DNA of 64,000 nt, from positions 1-64,000 of the forward strand of contig CAYZZW010000005.1 of NCBI GenBank assembly GCA_964482955.1, read 5' to 3'. Below, one piece after another: positions 59,679-64,000 of the stretch (position 1 is the first letter of the stretch; each line of letters begins with the position of its first letter). The notes below the pieces were generated by a model that saw only the letters and a list, made by a program, of their open reading frames with translations, had not been told where the DNA came from and searched no databases. The DNA is from JAPLSN01 sp964482955. Its GTDB lineage: Bacteria; Spirochaetota; Spirochaetia; Treponematales; UBA12059. Position numbers and translations under genes: made by a program.

Positions 59679-60635
59679 TCACGCGGTCTTGTCCTTGGTC
59701 CATTGCTCGAAGACCCAGTCGTACGTCCATTCGGATTTGCAGTCGGGACAGATGGCGATGCCTTGGTCGCGATTCGCCTTGAGGTCCGAACCGCACGAAC
59801 ATGCGGGAGCCGGGAGAGCCCAAGGCCTGGCCTTCGACGGTTTCGCCTGGGCTTTGAACTCGCTGAACCAGTCGTCGTATTCGAGAAGTCCGGCCTTGAT
59901 GAGCGCCGGCACGTTCTTGATCTTGGGCTTGTCTCGCGCCTTCTTTGCGCAGAACTGGACGAAGGCGAGTTGGTCCGGCTGAGCCAGCCCGAGGGAGGCG
60001 AAGCGGGCGCCGAGCGAGGTGAGGTCGGCAGGCGTGAAGTTCAATCCGACAGTCTTGAGGGATTGTGTCAATTCAGCAGCCGCGGGCAAGTTATCCACAA
60101 GCGCGGCCTCGCGCGCGTGCTGCTCTTTTAATTCTATTTCTTTTGGCTTTGCTTTGTGCACTTTCCCCTGGGGGAAACTGGGGTTTCCTCCGGGGAAACT
60201 GGGGTTTCCTCCGGGGAAACTGGGGTTTCCTCCGGGGAAAACTTTTTCAGCAAATTCCGGGTAGGTGATCCCGTCGATGATTTCGATCGACTCGCGCTTG
60301 AGTCCGGACACGATTTTGAAGTACCGCGCCTGGATTCCGTGGCTCGTTAGAACCCCCTTTTCCCGGAAAATAACCTCGTCGAGGAGCCGTTGCTTGAAAA
60401 CGTACTCGATGATTTCCCGGACCCATTCGACTGTTTCACGGCACTCATCCGCGAACAATAGTTCATTTTCTTCGTCCCATTTTCGGTAATATCCGGACCC
60501 GTAAATCGAGGAATATAGCTCGATCATGAAGCCGATCCCCTTGAGTCCGTACCGGGCTTTCACGAGCCGCATACTCGTTTCCCATGCCGTGTCGAGAGGA
60601 AAATAGTCAAGTCCGCGACGGGTCGGCCGGCCCAT
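59679..60635 (-). CDS. Phage replication protein, DnaD/Lin1244-type
   Basis: 318 residues. The N-terminal winged-helix-like domain (GLDYFPLDTAWETSMRLVKA, then YGLKGIGFMIELYSSIYG, ~residues 1-110) is the Lin1244/Lin1753-like module of phage replication initiators. A linker has three FPGGNPS heptads (about residues 130-155), the product of tandem DNA repeats. A DnaD-like helical middle and a C-terminal zinc ribbon (CSCGSDLK..CPDCKSEW) follow. It probably opens the phage origin and recruits host helicase. Confidence 0.82.
   Translation of the reverse strand: MGRPTRRGLDYFPLDTAWETSMRLVKARYGLKGIGFMIELYSSIYGSGYYRKWDEENELLFADECRETVEWVREIIEYVFKQRLLDEVIFREKGVLTSHGIQARYFKIVSGLKRESIEIIDGITYPEFAEKVFPGGNPSFPGGNPSFPGGNPSFPQGKVHKAKPKEIELKEQHAREAALVDNLPAAAELTQSLKTVGLNFTPADLTSLGARFASLGLAQPDQLAFVQFCAKKARDKPKIKNVPALIKAGLLEYDDWFSEFKAQAKPSKARPWALPAPACSCGSDLKANRDQGIAICPDCKSEWTYDWVFEQWTKDKTA
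60171..60240. repeat. 21-bp tandem palindromic repeats, candidate phage origin
   Basis: Three full copies plus one third of a 21-bp unit (GGGGAAACTGGGGTTTCCTCC) start at 60171, 60192 and 60213. Each unit contains the dyad GGAAAC/GTTTCC. They lie inside the replication gene, and an AT-rich stretch (60124-60160) follows directly on the 3' side of the gene. In lambda the origin has exactly this layout inside the O gene. Confidence 0.6.
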
Positions 60636-60639
60636 GGAT

Positions 60640-61383
60640 CTACTCCAATAGTTCGTTTATTTCACGAACAAACGATGACCACCGACCGTGACATCGCTTA
60701 GCGATCAAGGTCATTGTTTGAATGTCGATTCCAGCTAGATACCATTCTTCAAGTTGCTCGATAAGTCCGTCGGCATGATTTTCAAAATCGACCAATCGAT
60801 TCCTGAGAACGCCGCGGATGTAGTTTAGGTCTTTGATATATGGCTTTTCTTTTTCACTGGTGAGCATCCGGCATATTCCGCTGATATAGCGAATCGCCCC
60901 GCCGTCGATATCTGTTTTCATTGACGCAATATTGATTGCCTCCAGTGCCAACGGAAGACCGTAATCTTTCAGCACTTTTCTGGCTAGTTTGATCCCCGTC
61001 TCTGTCAGTGTCCTGCCCATCTTGGACTTGAACTCTTCATTAAACTTAACGAAGGCAAGGTCTGAGAGATCGTTGATCGAATCGCGCCATTCGATCATCA
61101 TCTCAAGCTGTTCCCTCCGTTCGTTCAATTCATCAAGTTGCCTTTTCTGTTTCGTGATTGCCGAATCGTCGTCAAGCGTCCGGGCGCCTTTCCCGAGATT
61201 GCAGTCGGCACAGGACGTAATGAGATTCATGATCTCGTTCGTCCCCCCTTCCGCTACCGGCTTGATGTGATCCAGATGAAGCACGATCTCTGGGGCCGAA
61301 CGCCCGCAGTATTGACACTTGAAAGAATCACGCTTGAACACCTCAAAGCGTATTGATTTTGGAACTGGTATCCTTTCGCTCAT
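60640..61383 (-). CDS. HNH endonuclease-like phage protein
   Basis: 247 residues. HNH domain at the N-terminus: FEVFKRDSFKCQYCGRSAP, LHLDHIKPVAEGGTNEIMNL and TSCADCNLGKG with two CxxC pairs for zinc. The C-terminal ~150 residues are helical and not recognised. Such fusions often lie next to phage replication genes. The gene is noticeably AT-richer and Ile/Lys-richer than its neighbours, a sign of separate origin. It lies 4 bases before the replication gene. Confidence 0.88.
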   Translation of the reverse strand: MSERIPVPKSIRFEVFKRDSFKCQYCGRSAPEIVLHLDHIKPVAEGGTNEIMNLITSCADCNLGKGARTLDDDSAITKQKRQLDELNERREQLEMMIEWRDSINDLSDLAFVKFNEEFKSKMGRTLTETGIKLARKVLKDYGLPLALEAINIASMKTDIDGGAIRYISGICRMLTSEKEKPYIKDLNYIRGVLRNRLVDFENHADGLIEQLEEWYLAGIDIQTMTLIAKRCHGRWSSFVREINELLE

Positions 61384-61403
61384 TTGATCCTCCTTTTATT
61401 ATT

Positions 61404-61862
61404 CTAGAACGGAATGTCGTCGTCGAAAACGTCCGCCGGCCGCGAATCCCAGGGCGCCGGCGCGTCCGCCCGCGCTTCCCCGTGTCCGGCGTCGGGGGAG
61501 TCGGTCTGCGTGGCGCTATGGGCCGGTTTCGGATCGGCGAGCGGCTTGATGTCATGCGCGACGACGTAGACCTTGGATCGTGACTGCCCGTCCTGTTCCC
61601 AGCGGTCCTGTCGGAGCTCACCCTCGACGAGGATCTGCTTGCCCTTCACGAGCGAAGGGGCCTTCGCCTCCGCGAGCTTCGCCCATGCTTGCACGTCGAA
61701 GAACGACGCTTCGTTTTTCCACTCGCAGCCGTCGCCCTTCGGCGGGATGGAACGGTTGACCGCGATCGAGAAGTTGAGAACGGCGGTCCCGTTGTTCGTG
61801 TACTTGAGTTCGGAATCCCTCGTCAGGCGTCCGATCAAAACCGTAATGTTCGTGTCGCTCAA
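61404..61862 (-). CDS. ssb: Single-stranded DNA-binding protein (TTG start)
   Basis: 152 residues. OB fold: SDTNITVLIGRLTRDSELKY, NFSIAVNRS, ASFFDVQAWAKLAEAKAPSL and KGKQILVEGELRQDRWEQDG. The acidic C-terminal tip DVFDDDIPF matches the SSB interaction motif. The TTG at 61860-61862 follows AAGGAGG at 7 bases and overlaps the upstream stop as TTGA. Confidence 0.95.
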   Translation of the reverse strand: MSDTNITVLIGRLTRDSELKYTNNGTAVLNFSIAVNRSIPPKGDGCEWKNEASFFDVQAWAKLAEAKAPSLVKGKQILVEGELRQDRWEQDGQSRSKVYVVAHDIKPLADPKPAHSATQTDSPDAGHGEARADAPAPWDSRPADVFDDDIPF

Positions 61863-62068
61863 TTCGTTGCCTCCTTGATGGTTCGCTTCGTGGTGTACTT
61901 CATCTGGTGCGCGGTCCGTTTTCCGGTCGGCCATTCGACGTACACCCATATTCCTTCGATCGCAATGCCGGTGACGGTTCCAGTGTTGCCCGGTCCTCCG
62001 TCTTCGTCCCCGCGGTCCCAATCTGGTCCGCGGATAACGCGTTGGCCGATGGCGAATTCCGTGATCAT
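61859..62068 (-). CDS. 69-residue MIB/HERC2-like domain protein
   Basis: The whole protein is one small beta-rich domain: FAIGQRVIRGPDWDRGDEDG, GPGNTGTVTGI, IWVYVEWPTGKRTAHQMKY. The spacing G.RV.RGPDW..GD.DGG.G..GTV...W..V.W..G matches the MIB/HERC2 domain, best known in eukaryotic ubiquitin ligases. In a phage it may bind a protein or nucleic acid. It is coupled to SSB by a TTGA overlap and to the upstream gene by ATGA. Confidence 0.75.
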   Translation of the reverse strand: MITEFAIGQRVIRGPDWDRGDEDGGPGNTGTVTGIAIEGIWVYVEWPTGKRTAHQMKYTTKRTIKEATN

Positions 62069-62544
62069 TTGGCGGCCTCCATGATGGCGCGTTCGATGTA
62101 TGCCCGATCTTCTTTCGATATATCGAGTTCATACGCGGCTTGATAAGCCGCCTCCGCGCACTTCCGCGCCGTTTCCTCGCGGGCTTTCCGCTCGCGTTCG
62201 GCGGCATAGGCTTCGATCAAGGTGGCGGCAAACTCGCGCTCTCTTGCGAGCATCGTTTTGGTCGGCTCTATATCGCGCACTCGATTGAATATCGCCAGCC
62301 CGTTCCCGCTTAAGAGATTTTCGCTAAACGCCTCGATGCGCTCCCATACTTCCCGCGCATCGCTCGTCACGGGCGCGTCGAGTAGGGCAAGGGCTTCGCG
62401 GACAAGCTTAAAATCCCCTAGCGTGAGTACCGCATCCCCAAATCCATACACAACATCGGAATCAGATCTAATCAACGGGCGCGAAGGTCCTATCTCTTCT
62501 GCCATCCTCGCGAACGGCTCCAACGCCTCGCGTATCTTGTCCAT
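62065..62544 (-). CDS. Early phage protein, Glu/Ala-rich
   Basis: 159 residues starting DKIREALEPFARMAEEIGPS. Mostly helical, with a long charged helix (EYAAERERKAREETARKCAE-like region near residues 120-140). Longer frames upstream lack a ribosome site. It is coupled to the MIB/HERC2-like gene. Function unknown. Confidence 0.65.
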   Translation of the reverse strand: MDKIREALEPFARMAEEIGPSRPLIRSDSDVVYGFGDAVLTLGDFKLVREALALLDAPVTSDAREVWERIEAFSENLLSGNGLAIFNRVRDIEPTKTMLAREREFAATLIEAYAAERERKAREETARKCAEAAYQAAYELDISKEDRAYIERAIMEAAK

Positions 62545-62545
62545 C

Positions 62546-62887
62546 CTACACCTCCAGCGCCTTGAGCGCGGCTTCGCGTTCCTCGGTGGTGAGGGCGCGG
62601 GCAAAGCGCCATCCGGGGAATCCCGTGCGATACGGGAAACCATTTTCGACAATATACGCAGTAATCATTCTTGGCCCGCTCCATTCACATTCCGCGTGAT
62701 CCTTCACCATCGCAAACTTTCCGACGAGTTCTTTCCCGGTCGGTTCGTGGCGCGTGATCGCTGAGACGAGGCGGTCGAGGGCGGAGTTGGCTGTTGATTG
62801 ATGTGCTGCGCTTAGTTCATATTCAGTAATGTGTAAAATTGTCTCCACATCTTCCCGCTGTTCTTTCGTCAGGTGGTCCAGGTTCAT
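62546..62887 (-). CDS. Early phage protein, hypothetical
   Basis: 113 residues from the ATG at 62885-62887, NLDHLTKEQREDVETILHIT. AGGAGG lies 7 bases upstream. The C-terminal half contains FPYRTGFPGWRFARALTTEE. It overlaps the 57-residue gene by ATGA. Its start (NLD) is shared with that gene, perhaps because of the same local start context. Function unknown. Confidence 0.65.
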   Translation of the reverse strand: MNLDHLTKEQREDVETILHITEYELSAAHQSTANSALDRLVSAITRHEPTGKELVGKFAMVKDHAECEWSGPRMITAYIVENGFPYRTGFPGWRFARALTTEEREAALKALEV

Positions 62888-63057
62888 TTCGGCTCCTCCT
62901 GTATTTTCAGGACAGAATACGACCCACCACCGCCACCACATCCAAGTTCCATCACGAAATTATGGCGGCATGCCCACATTCCTTCGATAGACGGCACTCC
63001 TGGAAACTCCGCGTCCAATTCGCGCAACGCGTTAAGGTAGTCTTGGTCTAGGTTCAT
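62884..63057 (-). CDS. Small early phage protein
   Basis: 57 residues, NLDQDYLNALRELDAEFPGV then SIEGMWACRHNFVMELGCGG and a run of five Gly. It overlaps the next gene by ATGA. Cys and His residues are present but no clear zinc motif. Function unknown. Confidence 0.6.
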   Translation of the reverse strand: MNLDQDYLNALRELDAEFPGVPSIEGMWACRHNFVMELGCGGGGGSYSVLKIQEEPK

Positions 63058-63216
63058 TTAGTCCTCCCGTGAAAGCGCGAAAAGCTCGCGCACGGTCTGC
63101 TTGTGCTTCTTGGTGTACCGGGGATTTTTCACGATCCACCGGATGCCCTTGTTGAAATACGCGGTCAGGCGTTCCAGGATGCTCCTCTTCCGGGGTTTGT
63201 AGTGCTTGTGCTTCAT
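63058..63216 (-). CDS. Small basic early phage protein
   Basis: 52 residues, KHKHYKPRKRSILERLTAYF then NKGIRWIVKNPRYTKKHKQT. Strongly basic and likely nucleic-acid binding. AGGAGGGAGG precedes the ATG at 63214-63216, and the gene overlaps the upstream Cys-rich gene by ATGA. Function unknown. Confidence 0.6.
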   Translation of the reverse strand: MKHKHYKPRKRSILERLTAYFNKGIRWIVKNPRYTKKHKQTVRELFALSRED

Positions 63217-63446
63217 GCTTCCTCCCTCCTCGGGTTCTCCCCGCATCCGTCGCAGTTGTTCGAGCTGCAGTCTCCGGGTCCGTACCCGCAGGGTCTGCGG
63301 TTCGCGAGCGTTCGCTCGATCTCGTCCTCGGAGCATCCTCGCTCGACGAGTATCCTTCGAAGCTTCTGGTTCTCCGCGAACAATTCCTCGACCGTCTTGA
63401 TGCAGTCGTGGAGACACGCCTCAACCTTCAACGCCTGGTCGATCAT
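63213..63446 (-). CDS. Small coiled-coil, Cys-rich early protein
   Basis: 77 residues. Helix ALKVEACLHDCIKTVEELFA then KLRRILVERGCSEDEIERTL. The C-terminal part CGYGPGDCSSNNCDGCGENP holds four Cys that could bind zinc. It overlaps the SbcC-like stop by 4 bases. Function unknown. Confidence 0.65.
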   Translation of the reverse strand: MIDQALKVEACLHDCIKTVEELFAENQKLRRILVERGCSEDEIERTLANRRPCGYGPGDCSSNNCDGCGENPRREEA

Positions 63447-64000
63447 GCCGCTACTTCCTCCCCTTGCTTACGCGCTTCGAGCGCCCATACGTCGATCGTC
63501 TGCGACACCATCGCTTGGATCTCCGTCGAGTGGGAAATGAGGATCGTGTGATGTCGGCCGGACTCGTCGTGCGCCGCTTCGAGCATGCGGAGGTAGTTCA
63601 TGCGTGCTTCCGGATCGAGCGCGCCGTCTGTTTCGTCCTGGAACACGGTCAGGAAACGGATCCCCGTGTTTTGCGCACGTATCGCGGAAAACGCGTCGTA
63701 GATGGCGCGCTTGATCCACACGCCCTCGCCACCTGATAACGTCCCGATTTCCTGTTCTTCCCCGGTTTCCGAATCGAGGACGAAAATCTCGAACGTCTCG
63801 ATCTGCTTCGTCTTCCCGCCCTTCCCGGCGATGCGCGTCGTGCGGAATTCCACGGAATAGCGCGGACTCTGGACCGCGAGGAGTCGGTTCGCCACAGTTG
63901 CGATGGACGGCGCGAGCGCGTCGAGTTCAAGCGCTTGGATCCCGTCTTTCCCGCACGCGGTTTCGAGTAGCCGCCAGTCGGCGAGTTCCACGGAAGCGGC
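63443..64000 (-). CDS. SbcC/Rad50-like ATPase, C-terminal part (cut by window edge)
   Basis: At least 186 residues, open to the window edge. The signature GTLSGGEGVWIKRAIYDAFS, Walker B-like FLTVFQDETDGALDPEARMN and H-loop HTILISHSTEIQ are those of the C-terminal half of an SMC/Rad50 ATP-binding cassette. An N-terminal P-loop and coiled coil should lie beyond 64 kb, perhaps with an SbcD-type nuclease. In phages such pairs act in recombination or DNA processing. The Walker B glutamate is present. Confidence 0.85.
   Translation of the reverse strand, partial: AASVELADWRLLETACGKDGIQALELDALAPSIATVANRLLAVQSPRYSVEFRTTRIAGKGGKTKQIETFEIFVLDSETGEEQEIGTLSGGEGVWIKRAIYDAFSAIRAQNTGIRFLTVFQDETDGALDPEARMNYLRMLEAAHDESGRHHTILISHSTEIQAMVSQTIDVWALEARKQGEEVAA

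Noticed and set aside
60171..60240. CRISPR array
   Set aside because: The repeats are contiguous with no spacers and lie in frame inside a coding gene.

Overview
This is a high-GC bacterial chromosome segment carrying the left two thirds or so of an integrated tailed-phage genome. The host is most likely a spirochaete of the Treponema/Spirochaeta kind. Three things point there: the gene order mraZ-rsmH-ftsL-murF-mraY-ftsW-ftsQ-ftsA-ftsZ-xerD-TPR lipoprotein-dprA-topA-xerC-hslV-hslU, an RsbU/RsbW/RsbV partner-switching set, and a DUF1577/PilZ-like protein. This assignment rests on gene content and order, not on a phylogenetic marker.

Positions 1-15.5 kb form one long leftward unit for envelope synthesis, division and chromosome processing. 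It starts at a sigma70-type promoter overlapping a phased MraZ operator (about 15.45-15.52 kb). From there it runs through rsmH, an FtsL-like gene, murF, mraY, ftsW, ftsQ, ftsA, ftsZ, xerD, a TPR lipoprotein, dprA, topA, xerC, hslV and hslU, which is cut by the window edge. Many genes overlap by a few bases. No ftsI or murE is present.

Positions 15.5-35.9 kb hold mixed housekeeping genes: a ComFB-like protein with a TtcA-like thiolase, an HD phosphohydrolase, a lipoprotein, a PilZ-like protein, an ABC-F ATPase, the anti-sigma partner-switching set, and a large TPR protein with apparently dead cyclase and STAND-ATPase-like domains. After these come a UvrD/PcrA helicase and the leftward cluster infC-rpmI-rplT-zapB-like-zapA-rpoZ-miaA-small membrane exporter. 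A short cluster of inverted repeats lies near 16.0-16.2 kb.

At 35.92-36.08 kb an intact tRNA-Arg(UCU) is followed by only the 3' half of a tRNA-Pro(UGG). This is the left attachment site of a prophage that fills the rest of the window. Its right end, and presumably its integrase, lie beyond 64 kb. Reading the phage leftward from the right edge: the C-terminal half of an SbcC/Rad50-like ATPase; small early genes; a 69-residue MIB/HERC2-like protein; SSB; an HNH nuclease; and a DnaD-type replication protein whose gene carries 21-bp palindromic tandem repeats (a likely origin). Then follow a late promoter with an immediate terminator, terS, terL, a DUF4055 portal, a MuF head protein fused to a zincin-like domain, two small genes, scaffold and an SU10-like capsid. 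Head-tail and tail genes come next, including a frameshifted G/GT chaperone pair, tape measure, NlpC/P60 and a very large J-type tip protein, and finally the lysis genes. The morphology implied is a siphovirus.

Between the lysis genes and attL lies an AT-richer accessory stretch (36.2-37.5 kb). It has a TPR-like gene, two small genes and a compact, highly base-paired region upstream of a 43-residue gene. That region looks like a riboswitch-type leader on one strand and may encode a small RNA on the other. It is the best candidate here for something undescribed.
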